64,000 bases of DNA from Microbacterium sp. (GCA_031177765.1 JAPSKH010000001.1:45917-109916), one strand, 5' to 3'. Counted from the stretch's first letter, positions 8,419-18,409 are shown. Made by a program: numbers and translations. Notes: generated from the letters alone by a model not told the origin.

Positions 8419-8973
8419 ATGAGATCGGTGTTCCTGTACTTCGTCGATGACCGGCTGTCGCGGGCGGAGCTGTCCGCGGCGCGGCTGGACGGGGACATCG
8501 TCGAACTCGGGGACGCGTACATCCCCGCTGACGCGGTCGAGACGGCCGCGCTCCGCGCCGGATCGCTCGCGCGCCTCCTGGGCGACTCCCTCGCCGCCAC
8601 CCACCTCTCGGCCGCCTGGATCCACGGCACCTCTCCCTTCCCGCCTGCGCGGCACACCGTTCAGCGCGCGGTGCCGCGCCGCGTGCACATGGCGCCGGAG
8701 CGCCAGGTCGTCTACCGCGACCTCGCGGTGGCCCAGAGCGATCTGCTCATCCTCGGCGGCGTGCGAGTGACCTCGCACGCGCGGACGCTGATGGATCTGG
8801 CGCGCGTGCCGGATGCCGAGCACGAGCTGGCTGCCCGCCGACTCGCCGCGGCATCCCCGGAGGCGCGCGACGCCGCGATCGAGCGACTGGAGCGCGGGGC
8901 GCTGCCGCACAAGCGGCGGGCGCTGTCGTTCCTGCGCGGGCTCGCGCCGGATCAGCTCGACGTGACCCGGTAG
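8419..8973 (+). CDS. AbiEi-like (type IV antitoxin family) protein without adjacent toxin
   Basis: A 184-residue protein. The central segment [18 protein letters not shown] and the motif [17 protein letters not shown] resemble the transcriptional-regulator/antitoxin family annotated as AbiEi in actinobacteria. No AbiEii-type nucleotidyltransferase toxin gene lies on either side, so it is an orphan and may not act in a toxin-antitoxin pair. The ORF track starts at 8341, but the ATG at 8419 begins the conserved part and lies 6 nt behind a -10-like hexamer. The 3' end overlaps the relA 3' end by 22 nt in convergent orientation. The family assignment is from motif resemblance only. Confidence 0.6.
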   Translation: MRSVFLYFVDDRLSRAELSAARLDGDIVELGDAYIPADAVETAALRAGSLARLLGDSLAATHLSAAWIHGTSPFPPARHTVQRAVPRRVHMAPERQVVYRDLAVAQSDLLILGGVRVTSHARTLMDLARVPDAEHELAARRLAAASPEARDAAIERLERGALPHKRRALSFLRGLAPDQLDVTR

Positions 8974-11201
8974 ACGTCGTAGACGGCGTCGATCCGCCGC
9001 ACCGCGTTGAGGACCCGGTCCAGGTGCACGATGTCCCCCATCTCGAACACGAACCGGCTGAGCGCCAGGCGGTCGTTCGTGGTGGACACGGTGGCCGACA
9101 GGATGTTCACGTGGTGCTCGCTGAGCACCCGGGTGACATCGCTGAGCAGACCCGACCGGTCGAGCGCCTCGATCTGGATCTGCACGAGGAAGACGCTCTT
9201 CGTCGTCGGCGCCCACTCGACGTCGATCAGCCGGTCGGAGTCCTCCATGAGGGACTTCACGTTCGTGCAGTCGGCGCGGTGGACAGAGACGCCGCTGCCG
9301 CGCGTGACGAAGCCGACGATCTGATCACCCGGCACGGGCGTGCAGCACTTGGCGAGCTTCACCAGGATGTCGGGCGCACCGCGGACGAGGATGCCGGAGT
9401 CGCCGCCGCGCGGCGTCCGGGACCGTCCGACGGCGGGCAGGTCGATCGGCCCGGTCGCGGTGTCGCTGGAGGCGACGAGCGCCGTCACCTTCTCGATCAC
9501 CGACTGCGTCGAGACGTGCCCCTCGCCCACCGCGGCGTACAGGGCCGAGACGTCCTCGTAACGGAGCTGATGGGCGACCTCGGCGAACGAATCCTGGTTC
9601 ATCAGGCGCTGCAGGGGCAGATTCTGACGGCGCATCGCTCGTGCGATGGATTCCTTGCCCTGCTCGATCGCCTCTTCGCGACGCTCCTTGGTGAACCAGC
9701 CGCGGATCTTGTTGCGCGCGCGCGTGCTCTTGACGAAGCCGAGCCAGTCCTGGCTGGGACCTGCGTCGGGGTTCTTCGACGTGAAGACCTCGACCACGTC
9801 GCCGCTCTTGAGCTCGGACTCCAGCGGCACGAGCCGGCCGTTGACCTTCGCGCCCATGGTGCGGTGGCCCACCTCCGTGTGCACCGCGTATGCGAAGTCG
9901 ACCGGGGTCGCGCCGGCGGGAAGGCCGATCACGCGGCCCTTCGGCGTGAAGACGTAGACCTCCTTGGCGCCGATCTCGAAGCGCAGAGAGTCCAGGAACT
10001 CACCCGGGTCGGCCGTCTCCGCCTGCCAGTCGGAGATGTGGGCGAGCCACGCCATGTCGGTGTCGGTCGCGCGGGCGTCGGCCTTGCCGCCGTTCATCCG
10101 CTCCTTGTACTTCCAATGCGCCGCGACGCCGTACTCGGCCTGCTGGTGCATCTCATGGGTGCGGATCTGGATCTCGACCGTACGCCCGCCGGGCCCGATC
10201 ACCGTCGTGTGCAGCGACTGGTAGAGGTTGAACTTCGGCGTGGCGATGTAGTCCTTGAACCGGCCGGGAAGGGGCGTCCAGCGCGCGTGGATCGCGCCGA
10301 GCACGGCGTAGCAGTCCCGCACGCTGCCGACGAGGATGCGGATGCCGATGAGGTCGTAGATGTCGTCGAACTCGCGTCCCCGGACGACCATCTTCTGGTA
10401 CACGGAGTACAGCTGCTTGGGCCGGCCCATGACGCGGCCGCGGATCCGCAGCTCCCGCAGGTCGCTGTCGACCGCTTCGATGACGTTCTGCACGTACTGC
10501 TCGCGCTGCGGCGTGCGCTGCTTGACGAGGCTGTCGATCTCGGCGTAAAGCTTGGGATGCAGCACCGCGAAAGACAGGTCTTCGAGCTCGGACTTGATGG
10601 CCTGGATGCCGAGCCGGTGGGCCAGCGGCGCGTAGATCTCGAGCGTCTCGGTGGCCTTCTTGCGGGCCTTCTCCGGGGGGACGAAGCCCCACGTGCGCGC
10701 GTTGTGCAGGCGGTCGGCGAGCTTGATGAGCAGGACGCGGATGTCGCGCGACATCGCGACGATCATCTTGCGGACCGTCTCGGCCTGGGCGCTCTCGCCG
10801 TACTTGACCTTGTCGAGCTTGGTGACCCCGTCCACCAGCATCGCGACCTCGTCGCCGAAGTCGGCCGTGAGCGCCTCGAGGGAGTACTCGGTGTCCTCGA
10901 CGGTGTCGTGCAGCAGCGCCGCGGCGATGGCGCGGGGACCGAGGCCCAGGTCGGCGAGGATCTGCGCGACAGCGAGGGGATGCGTGATGTACGGCTCGCC
11001 GCTCTGTCGGGCCTGCCCCGAGTGAGCGCGTTCGGCGACGGAGTACGCCCGCTCGATGATCGACAGGTCGCCCTTCGGATGATGCGTGCGCACCGTGCGA
11101 AGAAGCTGCGCGACGTCGTCGCGTCGTGCCGCGCGCGAGAAGATGCGCGGAACGAGGCGCCGCAGCGACGATGTCTGGGCGGGCGGGACGATCTCGGTCA
11201 T
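8952..11201 (-). CDS. relA: Bifunctional (p)ppGpp synthetase/hydrolase (RelA/SpoT homologue)
   Basis: The long RSH enzyme (749 residues) makes and degrades the stringent-response alarmone. The N-terminal HD hydrolase domain shows [27 protein letters not shown] and DRLHNARTW. The synthetase domain shows [22 protein letters not shown] and HKYKER-type sequence ([13 protein letters not shown]). TGS ([31 protein letters not shown]), the zinc-finger/helical region ([17 protein letters not shown]) and a C-terminal ACT domain follow. Both catalytic halves look intact. The message probably starts from TAGGAT at 11232-11237, and GGAGGGGAGG precedes the ATG. The gene lies directly downstream of secF on the same strand. 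Confidence 0.97.
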   Translation of the reverse strand: MTEIVPPAQTSSLRRLVPRIFSRAARRDDVAQLLRTVRTHHPKGDLSIIERAYSVAERAHSGQARQSGEPYITHPLAVAQILADLGLGPRAIAAALLHDTVEDTEYSLEALTADFGDEVAMLVDGVTKLDKVKYGESAQAETVRKMIVAMSRDIRVLLIKLADRLHNARTWGFVPPEKARKKATETLEIYAPLAHRLGIQAIKSELEDLSFAVLHPKLYAEIDSLVKQRTPQREQYVQNVIEAVDSDLRELRIRGRVMGRPKQLYSVYQKMVVRGREFDDIYDLIGIRILVGSVRDCYAVLGAIHARWTPLPGRFKDYIATPKFNLYQSLHTTVIGPGGRTVEIQIRTHEMHQQAEYGVAAHWKYKERMNGGKADARATDTDMAWLAHISDWQAETADPGEFLDSLRFEIGAKEVYVFTPKGRVIGLPAGATPVDFAYAVHTEVGHRTMGAKVNGRLVPLESELKSGDVVEVFTSKNPDAGPSQDWLGFVKSTRARNKIRGWFTKERREEAIEQGKESIARAMRRQNLPLQRLMNQDSFAEVAHQLRYEDVSALYAAVGEGHVSTQSVIEKVTALVASSDTATGPIDLPAVGRSRTPRGGDSGILVRGAPDILVKLAKCCTPVPGDQIVGFVTRGSGVSVHRADCTNVKSLMEDSDRLIDVEWAPTTKSVFLVQIQIEALDRSGLLSDVTRVLSEHHVNILSATVSTTNDRLALSRFVFEMGDIVHLDRVLNAVRRIDAVYDVYRVTSS

Positions 11202-11231
11202 CCGATCGCCTCCCCTCCGCTGGACCTCACA

Positions 11232-11237
11232 ATCCTA
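11232..11237 (-). promoter_or_regulatory. -10 box (TAGGAT) upstream of relA
   Basis: TAGGAT lies in the secF-relA spacer 31 nt before the relA start codon, giving relA a promoter separate from the secDF unit. No good -35 hexamer is seen. Confidence 0.5.
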
Positions 11238-11255
11238 CGCCCGCGCTCCCAGGCC

Positions 11256-12245
11256 TCAGGCCGGGGTGCCGGCCAGTTCGCGGGCCGCGAGCACGCGGGC
11301 GTCGCGGGTCTTGATGGCCGGCTCGTTCTCACGCAGCAGCGAGTACAGCGGCGCGGCCACGAAGATCGTCGAGTACGCGGCCACGATGGTGCCCACGAAG
11401 ATCGACAGCGAGAGGTCCGTGAGGGTCTGAGCGCCCAGCCACAGCGCGCCGATGAACAGGATCGCGCCGGTGGGCAGGATCGCCACGACGGTCGTGTTGA
11501 TCGAGCGCACGAGGGTCTGGTTCACGGCGAGGTTCACCGACTCGCCGAACGTGCGACCCGACACCTCGCCGTCCTCGCTGGTGTTCTCGCGGATCTTGTC
11601 GAAGACGACGGTGGTGTCGTACAGCGCGTACGAGAGGATCGTCAGGAAGCCGATGACCGCAGCCGGCGAGATCTCGAAGCCGAACAGCGCGTAGACGCCG
11701 ATCGTGATCACGAGCACGTCCACGAGGCCGATGATCGCCGACACCGACATCTTCCAGGTGCGGAAGTACAGCGCGAGGATCAGGAAGGTCAGCGCGAGGA
11801 AGATGGCCAGGCCCCACAGCGACTGGCGCGTGACGTCCGCTCCCCAGCTGGGTCCGATGAAGGAGTAGCTGACCTCCGACTCGGGAACGTCGTAGGCCTG
11901 AGCGAGGGCTGCGGACACTTCCCGGCTCTCGGCATCCGTCATCTGATCGGTCTGCACGCGCACGGCGTCCTCGCCGATCGTCACGACCTTCGTCGCCGCG
12001 TCGGGGACGACCGACTGCACCGCGTCGGTCGCGATCAGCTGGTCGGTGGTCGCCACGCCGTTGACGGTGAACTGCGATCCGCCGGTGAACTCGATCGAGA
12101 ACTGGATCGGGCGGAACAGCGGCACGAGCGCCGACCCGATCACGAGGATCAGTGCGATCAGGAACCACAGCCGCCGCCGCCCGACGAACGGGAACGAGGT
12201 CTTGCCGGTGTAGAGGTCGTTGCCGAGCTGGCTCATGGAGCGCAT
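11256..12245 (-). CDS. secF: Protein translocase subunit SecF
   Basis: SecF (329 residues) pairs with SecD in the proton-motive-force-driven accessory complex of the Sec translocon. Six transmembrane segments are visible: one near residue 30 (LWFLIALILVIGSALVPLF) and a C-terminal group of five. SecF motifs include FSIEFTGGSQFTV in the periplasmic loop, GVYALFGFEISPAAVIGFLTILSYALYDTTVVFDKIREN, and the QTLVRSINTTVVAILP segment. Its ATG shares one base with the secD stop (TGATG), so it is coupled to secD. A second in-frame ATG three codons later (MSQLGNDLYTGK) is an equally plausible start. Confidence 0.96.
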   Translation of the reverse strand: MRSMSQLGNDLYTGKTSFPFVGRRRLWFLIALILVIGSALVPLFRPIQFSIEFTGGSQFTVNGVATTDQLIATDAVQSVVPDAATKVVTIGEDAVRVQTDQMTDAESREVSAALAQAYDVPESEVSYSFIGPSWGADVTRQSLWGLAIFLALTFLILALYFRTWKMSVSAIIGLVDVLVITIGVYALFGFEISPAAVIGFLTILSYALYDTTVVFDKIRENTSEDGEVSGRTFGESVNLAVNQTLVRSINTTVVAILPTGAILFIGALWLGAQTLTDLSLSIFVGTIVAAYSTIFVAAPLYSLLRENEPAIKTRDARVLAARELAGTPA

Positions 12246-13984
12246 CAGTCGTCTCCCTCCTTGCCGGGCGTGCCGGGTCTGCTCTGGTCACCGGTGGTCG
12301 CCGCCGCGAGCTCGGCCTGCTTGCGCTCGGCGATCGTCTGCCGCCGCTCCGCCTCGCCGCGCGACCTGGCCGCGCGGCGCGCCGCGGCGGTGCCACCGGC
12401 CGCGCCGACGGGCGCGCGGAACTGCGCACGGCCGCGATAGACCGCCCCGAGCGCCGTGGGGTCGAGCCCCGACAGCGCGTGCCCGGAGCCGAAGAACTTC
12501 GTGCGCGCGAGCAGCTGGAGCATCGGGTGGGTGAACAGGATGAAGATGAGGACGTCGATCGCGGTCGTGAGGCCCAGCGTGAAGGCGAAGCCCTTGACCG
12601 TCGAGTCGGCGAGGATGTAGAGCACGACGGCCGCGAGGATGTTGATCGACTTCGAGATGTAGATCGTCCGCTTGGCGCGGCCCCAGCCGTCCTCGACGGC
12701 GCCGGTGATCGACTTGCCGTCGCGCAGCTCGTCGCGGATGCGCTCGAAATAGACGATGAACGAGTCGGCGGTGAAGCCGATCGTCACGATGAGGCCGGCG
12801 ACACCGGCCAGCGACAGGCGGAAGCCCATGCGCCACGCGAGGATGCACAGCGTGATGTAGGTCAGCACGGCCATCACCGCGAGCGACGCGATGATGATGA
12901 ATCCGAGCGCGCGGTAGACGATGAGCGAGTACACCGCGACGAGCGCGAGGCCGATCAGACCCGCGATCAGGCCGATCTGCAGCTGCTGCGATCCGAGGGT
13001 CGCCGAGATGGAGTTCGAGCTCTCGACCGTGAAGCTCAGCGGCAGCGCGCCGTACTTCAGCTGGTCGGCGAGGATCTTCGCGGTCTCCTGCGTGAAGCTG
13101 CCGGTGATGCTCGGCTTGCCGTCGACGATGACGCCGTTCATCGACGGCGCGGACAGCACGTAGCCGTCCAGCACGAAGGCGAACTGGTTCAGCGGCGGGT
13201 TCGCTCCGAACAGGCGCTGGCTGATGTCGCCGAAGATCTCGGTGCCCTCGGCGTCGAACTGCAGGTTGACGGCCCACTGGCCGTTGTTCTGCTGCAGGCC
13301 GAAGGTCGCGTCGTCGATGGACGAGCCGTCGAGCTCGACGGGACCGAGGATGTACTTGACGGTGTTGTCGGGGTCGCACGTGATCAGCGGCTCGTCCGCC
13401 GGCGCATTGGCCGGGTCGTTCGCCGGGTTCGCGCAGTCGTACGCGAGGAACTCCGCCTGGAGCGCCGGCGTGATCCACGACGTGTCGCTGCCGTTGGTGG
13501 GCGACGCCGTCGGCGTGGCCTGAAGCGACGGGTCGGGCGTGGGGTACGGCGTTCTGCTGCCGTCCTCGCCGACGAACGTGTTGGCGGGCTCGCCGGCCAG
13601 GAGCACCGCGCGCAGCTGCAGCTGGGCCGAGGCCTCGATGCGGTTCCGCGTCTCCTCGTCGGCCTGACCGGGGATCTGGACGACGATCTGGTTGCCGCCC
13701 TGCGTCGTGACGTCGGCCTCGCCGACACCCGAGGCGTCCACGCGCTGGCGGATGATGGTGACCGCCTGCTGCATCTGCTCGGTGGACGGGCTCGCGCCCC
13801 CCTCGGTCTGCGCTTCGAGGACGATCTGCGTGCCGCCCTGGAGGTCGAGGGCGAGCTCGGGCAGCCACGAGCTGCCCTTGAACACGTACACGCCCAGGGC
13901 GTTGATGCCGAACAGCACGGCGGTGATGGCGAGGAGGCCGATCAGCGCACGCCACGCATGCCGGACAGGAGTGGATGTCGCCAC
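12245..13984 (-). CDS. secD: Protein translocase subunit SecD
   Basis: SecD (579 residues) drives late steps of protein export. A first membrane helix (ALIGLLAITAVLFGINALGVYVF) is followed by the D1 motif LALDLQGGTQIVLEA. The P1 head domain contains IRQRVDASGVGEADVTTQGGNQIVVQIPG, and the C-terminal bundle of five helices includes AGVAGLIVTIGFTADSFIVYFERIRDELRDGKS. The P1 region carries an insertion rich in Pro, Thr and Ser around TPYPTPDPSLQATPTASP, plus extra Asn/Ala sequence, which is common in actinobacterial SecD. The ORF track starts at 14077, overlapping yajC. The GTG at 13984 begins directly before the membrane helix and is preferred. The gene is coupled to secF by TGATG. Confidence 0.95.
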   Translation of the reverse strand: MATSTPVRHAWRALIGLLAITAVLFGINALGVYVFKGSSWLPELALDLQGGTQIVLEAQTEGGASPSTEQMQQAVTIIRQRVDASGVGEADVTTQGGNQIVVQIPGQADEETRNRIEASAQLQLRAVLLAGEPANTFVGEDGSRTPYPTPDPSLQATPTASPTNGSDTSWITPALQAEFLAYDCANPANDPANAPADEPLITCDPDNTVKYILGPVELDGSSIDDATFGLQQNNGQWAVNLQFDAEGTEIFGDISQRLFGANPPLNQFAFVLDGYVLSAPSMNGVIVDGKPSITGSFTQETAKILADQLKYGALPLSFTVESSNSISATLGSQQLQIGLIAGLIGLALVAVYSLIVYRALGFIIIASLAVMAVLTYITLCILAWRMGFRLSLAGVAGLIVTIGFTADSFIVYFERIRDELRDGKSITGAVEDGWGRAKRTIYISKSINILAAVVLYILADSTVKGFAFTLGLTTAIDVLIFILFTHPMLQLLARTKFFGSGHALSGLDPTALGAVYRGRAQFRAPVGAAGGTAAARRAARSRGEAERRQTIAERKQAELAAATTGDQSRPGTPGKEGDD

Positions 13985-14021
13985 TTCTTCGCTTTCTCGA
14001 AGTGCCCGTGAGGGCGGACGG

Positions 14022-14474
14022 TCAGGCCTTGGGCTTGTTGTCGGCGTCGGGGTCGCGCTCGCCGCTCTCGGCGGCACGGCGGTCGTCGCTGATCGAGGTG
14101 ATGTCGCCGCCGGCGACGCCGTCGACGTACTCGGCGCGGCTCTCCTCGGCCTCGATGAACTCGTCCTCGCTCACGGCGCCGGTCACGGGGTTCACGATGC
14201 GCAGGATCGCCTGGCTGTGCACCTTGATCTCGACGCCCGGGGCGAGCTCCACGATGGCCGGCTGGTCGAGGTTGTCGGGGTCGTACCGAACGATGGTGCC
14301 GTAGAGGCCGCCCTGCAGCAGCACCTCCGCACCGGGCACGGTCTGACGGGCGCGCTCCTCCTGCTCGAGCTTCTGCTTCTGCATGCGCCGACGGGAGCTC
14401 CAGAACATGAAGACGAGCAGGATGACCAGCAGCAGGATGAGACCGTACTGCTGGAGGAACAGGGCGAAGTCCAT
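14022..14474 (-). CDS. yajC: Preprotein translocase subunit YajC
   Basis: YajC (about 150 residues) is a small component of the SecDF-YajC complex. One N-terminal membrane helix (FLQQYGLILLLVILLVFMFW) is followed by a basic patch (SSRRRMQKQKLEQEERARQT). The conserved YajC fold motif VPGAEVLLQGGLYGTIVRYDPDNLDQPAIVELAPGVEIKVHSQAI follows. The C-terminal 50 residues are acidic and extend beyond the short proteobacterial form, as is common in actinobacteria. The ATG at 14474 is placed directly before the helix. An upstream in-frame GTG at 14489, preceded by GAAAG, cannot be excluded. It lies between ruvB and secD with short spacers, so it is probably part of one transcription unit. Confidence 0.92.
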   Translation of the reverse strand: MDFALFLQQYGLILLLVILLVFMFWSSRRRMQKQKLEQEERARQTVPGAEVLLQGGLYGTIVRYDPDNLDQPAIVELAPGVEIKVHSQAILRIVNPVTGAVSEDEFIEAEESRAEYVDGVAGGDITSISDDRRAAESGERDPDADNKPKA

Positions 14475-14560
14475 GGGAGCTGAGCGCACCTTTCAGGTGT
14501 GGCGTGCGCCCATGCGGCGCTGCCTTGGAGGTGGGAGGGGAGGCGTGAAGCCTTCAGCGA

Positions 14561-15589
14561 TTATAGGTCATCGAATCCGAGCACCGATTCGGCGGCCGGC
14601 ACGCCGAGGTGCCCGTACGCGGCAGGCGTGGCGACGCGACCTCGAGGCGTGCGGCCCATGAAGCCGATGCGCACCAGGTAGGGCTCGACGACCGACTCGA
14701 TGGTGTCGGGCTCCTCGCCGACGGCGACCGCCAGCGTGCTGAGGCCGACCGGGCCCCCGCGGAACCGTCGCACCAGCGCGTCGAGGACGGCGCGATCGAG
14801 GCGGTCGAGTCCGATCGCGTCGACGTCGTAGAGGTCCAGCGCCGCGTCGACGGTCACCTCGTCCGCGCCGACCCCGTCGCCGTGCACCACGAGGTAGTCG
14901 CGCACGCGTCGCAGCAGCCGGTTGGCGATGCGCGGCGTGCCGCGGGACCGTCGCGCGATCTCGGCGCGCGCGGCAGGCGGCAGGGAGACGCCCAGCATGG
15001 CGGCGGAGCGCTCGACGACGCGCTCGAGCTCCTCCGGCTCGTAGTACTCCAGATGCGCCGTGAAGCCGAAGCGGTCGCGCAGCGGGTTGGGAAGGAGTCC
15101 CGAGCGGGTGGTCGCCCCGACGAGGGTGAAGGGCGCGAGATCCAGCGGGATGCTCGTCGCGCCGGCGCCCTTGCCGACCATGATGTCGATGCGGAAGTCC
15201 TCCATCGCGAGGTAGAGCATCTCCTCCGCCGAGCGGGCCATGCGGTGCACCTCGTCGATGAAGAGCACCTCACCCGGTGTGAGACTCGACAGCAGGGCAG
15301 CCAGGTCGCCGGCGTGCTGGATGGCCGGACCGCTGGAGAGCCGCAGCGGTCTGCCGCTCTCGTGCGCGACGATCATCGCGAGCGTGGTCTTGCCCAGTCC
15401 CGGAGGCCCCGACAGCAGGATGTGGTCGGGCGGGCGCTGCTGGATCCGCGCGGCATCCAGCAGCAGCTGCATCTGACCGCGCACCTTCTGCTGGCCGACG
15501 AACTCCGCCAGCGACGTCGGGCGCAACGCGCCCTCGATCGCGAGCTCGGTCTCGTCGACGGGCTCGCCCGTCTCTCGCAGGTCATCCAC
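14561..15589 (-). CDS. ruvB: Holliday junction branch migration ATPase RuvB
   Basis: RuvB (342 residues) is the hexameric motor of RuvAB. Walker A lies in [20 protein letters not shown] and Walker B in [12 protein letters not shown]. Sensor 1 is [10 protein letters not shown], the arginine-finger segment is [19 protein letters not shown], and the C-terminal winged helix ends [22 protein letters not shown]. The ORF track starts at 15700, inside ruvA in another frame. The GTG at 15589 is preceded by GGAAGGAGCCC and gives the normal family N-terminus ([20 protein letters not shown]). It overlaps the ruvA end by 8 nt, so translation is coupled. Confidence 0.97.
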   Translation of the reverse strand: MDDLRETGEPVDETELAIEGALRPTSLAEFVGQQKVRGQMQLLLDAARIQQRPPDHILLSGPPGLGKTTLAMIVAHESGRPLRLSSGPAIQHAGDLAALLSSLTPGEVLFIDEVHRMARSAEEMLYLAMEDFRIDIMVGKGAGATSIPLDLAPFTLVGATTRSGLLPNPLRDRFGFTAHLEYYEPEELERVVERSAAMLGVSLPPAARAEIARRSRGTPRIANRLLRRVRDYLVVHGDGVGADEVTVDAALDLYDVDAIGLDRLDRAVLDALVRRFRGGPVGLSTLAVAVGEEPDTIESVVEPYLVRIGFMGRTPRGRVATPAAYGHLGVPAAESVLGFDDL

Positions 15590-16205
15590 CGACGGGCTCC
15601 TTCCGCGCCGGGCCGAGGGCGGCGAGCGTGAGCCGCAGCAGGGCCGGCACCGAGCGGCGATCGGCGTCACCGGCGTCGGCGACGACCGTCTCGACGGCAT
15701 CCGCGGCCACCCGTTCGGACCACCCGAGCCCCACGAGCGCCTGCACGACCTGTGCCGGCACCGCGGCCGGGGCCTCTCCGCCGGCGCCGCCTGCGGCGGG
15801 GCGCGCAGCGGCGATCTTGCCGGTCAGCTGCACCACGATCAGCTTCGCCGTCTTCGGTCCGATCCCCGAGACGCGGCGGAACGGGGCGTCGTCGTCCGCG
15901 GCGACGGCATCGGCGATCTGCGCCACGGTGAGGGTCGCGAGCACCCCCAGGGCGGACTTGGGGCCGACCCCGGTGACACTCAGCAGATGGAGGAAGACCG
16001 ACAGCTCTTCGCGGGTCTCGAACCCGTACAGCGACAGGGCGTCCTCACGGACGATGAGCGTCGTGTGGAGGGTCACCGCGTCGCCGACGTGCACGACCCG
16101 TGCCACCTGCGGCGTCACGGCGACGTGGAGACCCACCCCGCCCACCTCGACGACGACGGAATCCGCCTCGACGTGGACCGCCGTGCCGCGAACTGACGAG
16201 ATCAT
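15582..16205 (-). CDS. ruvA: Holliday junction DNA helicase subunit RuvA
   Basis: RuvA (207 residues) binds four-way junctions and loads RuvB. The OB-fold N-terminus [28 protein letters not shown] is typical. Two helix-hairpin-helix motifs follow ([19 protein letters not shown] and [19 protein letters not shown]). After a Gly/Ala/Pro-rich linker, the C-terminal RuvB-binding three-helix domain covers [23 protein letters not shown]. The start lies 6 nt behind TAGGCT, so ruvA probably has its own leaderless promoter as well as read-through from ruvC. Confidence 0.96.
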   Translation of the reverse strand: MISSVRGTAVHVEADSVVVEVGGVGLHVAVTPQVARVVHVGDAVTLHTTLIVREDALSLYGFETREELSVFLHLLSVTGVGPKSALGVLATLTVAQIADAVAADDDAPFRRVSGIGPKTAKLIVVQLTGKIAAARPAAGGAGGEAPAAVPAQVVQALVGLGWSERVAADAVETVVADAGDADRRSVPALLRLTLAALGPARKEPVGG

Positions 16206-16211
16206 GGCTCG

Positions 16212-16217
16212 AGCCTA
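16212..16217 (-). promoter_or_regulatory. -10 box for leaderless ruvA (TAGGCT)
   Basis: TAGGCT, then 6 nt, then the ruvA ATG. It lies in the 61-nt spacer between ruvC and ruvA, so it would uncouple ruvAB from ruvC transcription. Confidence 0.5.
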
Positions 16218-16266
16218 CGTCGGGCTTCGGACCTTTGTTCGACCGACACGCGAGGGTGGTCGCCGA

Positions 16267-16842
16267 TCAGCGGCGCGCGAGCCTCTCGGCATCCCGCCAC
16301 AGACGCTGCGCGGGTGTCAGTGACGAGGATGCCGCGACGGCGGCTCCGCCTCGCCACGCGTGGCACAGCGCGAGCGCGAGCGCGTCGGCGGCATCGGCGG
16401 GCTTGGGCAGGTCGTCCAGGCGCAGCACGCGGGCGACCATCGTCTGCACCTGGCGCTTGTCGGCCGACCCGTAGCCGGTGACCGCCGCCTTCACCTCCGA
16501 CGGCGTGTGCGTCGCAGCGGGAAGCCCACGCTCCCCCGCGACCAGCAGCGCGATGCCGCTGGCCTGCGCGGTCCCCATCACCGTGTGCCGGTTGTGCTGT
16601 GCGAAGACCCGCTCGACGGCCACCACATCGGGACGGTGCGCGTCGACCACGGCGCGCAGGCCCGCCGCGATGACGGCCAGTCGCGCCTCGATCGGGTCGG
16701 ACGGATCCGAGCGCACGACATCCACGTGGACCAGGGTCGCCGAGCGGTCGGATGCGACGTCGACGATTCCCACGCCGCACCGCGTCAGACCGGGGTCCAC
16801 CCCCAGGACGCGAAGTGTGCCGCGGGTGCTTCGGGATGCCAC
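16267..16842 (-). CDS. ruvC: Crossover junction endodeoxyribonuclease RuvC
   Basis: RuvC (191 residues) cuts Holliday junctions symmetrically. The catalytic acids of the RNase H-like fold appear in LRVLGVDPGLTRCGVGIVD (Asp), VVAVERVFAQHNRHTVMGTAQA (Glu) and the C-terminal KPADAADALALALCHAW (Asp-Ala-Ala-Asp). Length and motif order are normal. The GTG start is 6 nt behind TAGCGT, and the intervening GGGGGA is too close to act as a normal ribosome-binding site, so a leaderless start is likely. ruvA follows after 61 nt and yebC precedes it. Confidence 0.96.
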   Translation of the reverse strand: MASRSTRGTLRVLGVDPGLTRCGVGIVDVASDRSATLVHVDVVRSDPSDPIEARLAVIAAGLRAVVDAHRPDVVAVERVFAQHNRHTVMGTAQASGIALLVAGERGLPAATHTPSEVKAAVTGYGSADKRQVQTMVARVLRLDDLPKPADAADALALALCHAWRGGAAVAASSSLTPAQRLWRDAERLARR

Positions 16843-16848
16843 TCCCCC

Positions 16849-16854
16849 ACGCTA
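16849..16854 (-). promoter_or_regulatory. -10 box for leaderless ruvC (TAGCGT)
   Basis: TAGCGT followed by 6 nt and the ruvC GTG. It sits between yebC and ruvC, so ruvC can be transcribed separately from yebC. Confidence 0.5.
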
Positions 16855-16909
16855 GGCGTGCCGCGCCCGGCGGCGGCGCAGGCGCGCCCGCACGCGGCAT
16901 CCGTCGCGA

Positions 16910-17671
16910 TCAGTCCTCGTCGTTCTCGAGCTCCGCCTGCACCTCGGGGGTCAGGTCGAAGTTGCTGAAGACGTTCTGCACGTCGTCGCTGTCCTCGAGC
17001 GCGTCGATGAGCCGGAACACCTTGCGCGCCGTCTCGGCGTCGACTTCGACCTTGAGGTTGGGGACGAACTCGACGTCGGCCGACTCGTACTCGATGCCGG
17101 CGTCCTGCAGGGCCGTACGCACCGCCACCAGGTCGGAGGCCTCCGTGATGACCTCGAAGCCCTGCGCGTGCGGCTCGACCTCCTCGGCACCCGCCTCGAG
17201 AACGGCCAGCATGACGTCGTCCTCGGTGGTGTTCTCGCCCGAGACGACGATGACGCCCTTGCGCGTGAAGTTGTAGGCGACGCTTCCGGGATCGGCGAGC
17301 GTGCCGCCGTTGCGTGAGAGCGCGGTGCGCACCTCCGCCGCCGCCCGGTTCTTGTTGTCGGTCAGACACTCGATCATGAGGGCGACGCCGTTCGGGCCGT
17401 AGCCCTCGTACATGATGGACGAGTACTCGACGGACTCGCCGCCGATGCCGGCGCCCCGCTTGATGGCACGGTCGATGTTGTCCTTGGGGACCGACGTCTT
17501 CTTCGCCTTGAGCACCGCGTCGAACAGGGTCGGGTTGCCCTGGAGGTCGGGTCCGCCGAGCTTCGCGGCGACCTCGATGTTCTTGATGAGCTTGGCCCAC
17601 GACTTGGCACGGCGCGCGTCGATGACGGCCTTCTTGTGCTTGGTCGTAGCCCACTTGGAATGCCCGGACAT
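16910..17671 (-). CDS. yebC: YebC/PmpR family transcriptional regulator or translation factor
   Basis: A YebC-family protein (253 residues). The diagnostic N-terminus [37 protein letters not shown] is complete, and later segments [36 protein letters not shown] and FTRKGVIVV match the family. Members act as DNA-binding regulators in some bacteria, and some have been linked to translation of proline-rich stretches, so the exact role here is open. The unusually acidic end (LENDED) is common in actinobacterial members. Its neighbours pdxST and ruvCAB are the usual actinobacterial context. A TAGAAT -10 candidate lies at 17753-17758, leaving a leader of about 75 nt. Confidence 0.95.
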   Translation of the reverse strand: MSGHSKWATTKHKKAVIDARRAKSWAKLIKNIEVAAKLGGPDLQGNPTLFDAVLKAKKTSVPKDNIDRAIKRGAGIGGESVEYSSIMYEGYGPNGVALMIECLTDNKNRAAAEVRTALSRNGGTLADPGSVAYNFTRKGVIVVSGENTTEDDVMLAVLEAGAEEVEPHAQGFEVITEASDLVAVRTALQDAGIEYESADVEFVPNLKVEVDAETARKVFRLIDALEDSDDVQNVFSNFDLTPEVQAELENDED

Positions 17672-17752
17672 GGTCCTCCTGTGATCGTGGTGGCTGGGCG
17701 CCCGGGTCGAGGGCCGCTATCGGCTCGGCCGCGGCGTCTGCGCCGACAGACC

Positions 17753-17758
17753 ATTCTA
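17753..17758 (-). promoter_or_regulatory. -10 box (TAGAAT) upstream of yebC
   Basis: TAGAAT lies 82 nt before the yebC ATG, in the pdxT-yebC spacer. No convincing -35 was found. Confidence 0.45.
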
Positions 17759-17788
17759 AGCGCAGGCCTCCCGCCCGTCCCGAGACGG

Positions 17789-18409
17789 TCAGGCCACGCG
17801 CGCTGTCCCCCGCGCGGCCACGACCATGTCGAGGAAGAGCCGGTGGAACCGGTGCTCTCCGGTGACCTCGGGATGGAACGCCGTGCCGAGCAGTGCCCCC
17901 TGGCGGACGGCGACGATGCGCCCGTCCGGCAGCGTCGCCATGACCTCGACCCCGGCGCCGGCGTGCTCCACGAGCGGCGCACGGATGAAGACGGCGTGCA
18001 CGGGGGGACCTCCCAGCGCGGGGACGTCCAGGTCGGTCTCGAAGGAGTCCGACTGCGTGCCGAACGCGTTGCGCCGGACGGTCACGTCCAGTCCGCCGAA
18101 GGTCAGCTGACCCTGGATGCCGTCGGTGATGCGGTCGGCGAGGAGGATGAGTCCGGCGCAGGTGCCGTACGCCGGCATCCCGGCGGCGATCGCGTCGCGG
18201 ATGGGCTCCCGCACGCCGAACGCACGAGCCAGCTTGTCGATGACGCTCGACTCGCCCCCGGGGATCACGAGGCCGTCGACGCCGTCGAGGTCCGCCGGAC
18301 GCCGCACCGACAGCACGTCCGCGCCCAGCTCCGTCAGCATGCGGGCATGCTCGCGGACATCGCCCTGCAGCGCCAGGATGCCCACGCGCGGGCGCCCGGT
18401 GGTCACCAT
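17789..18409 (-). CDS. pdxT: Pyridoxal 5'-phosphate synthase glutaminase subunit PdxT
   Basis: PdxT (206 residues) hydrolyses glutamine and channels ammonia to PdxS. It opens [22 protein letters not shown]. The GGES motif occurs in [14 protein letters not shown], the nucleophile Cys in [13 protein letters not shown], and the His-Glu pair in [21 protein letters not shown]. The start ATG overlaps the pdxS stop by 7 nt, so subunit production is coupled. This is the deoxyxylulose-5-phosphate-independent B6 route. Its product PLP is the cofactor of the two racemase-like proteins and is likely sensed by the MocR-type regulator encoded across the divergent promoter. Confidence 0.97.
   Translation of the reverse strand: MVTTGRPRVGILALQGDVREHARMLTELGADVLSVRRPADLDGVDGLVIPGGESSVIDKLARAFGVREPIRDAIAAGMPAYGTCAGLILLADRITDGIQGQLTFGGLDVTVRRNAFGTQSDSFETDLDVPALGGPPVHAVFIRAPLVEHAGAGVEVMATLPDGRIVAVRQGALLGTAFHPEVTGEHRFHRLFLDMVVAARGTARVA

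Noticed and set aside
9024-12440. 1138-aa plus-strand ORF opposite relA and secF
   Set aside because: Shadow ORF of the well-supported minus-strand genes; composition is typical of antisense high-GC frames.
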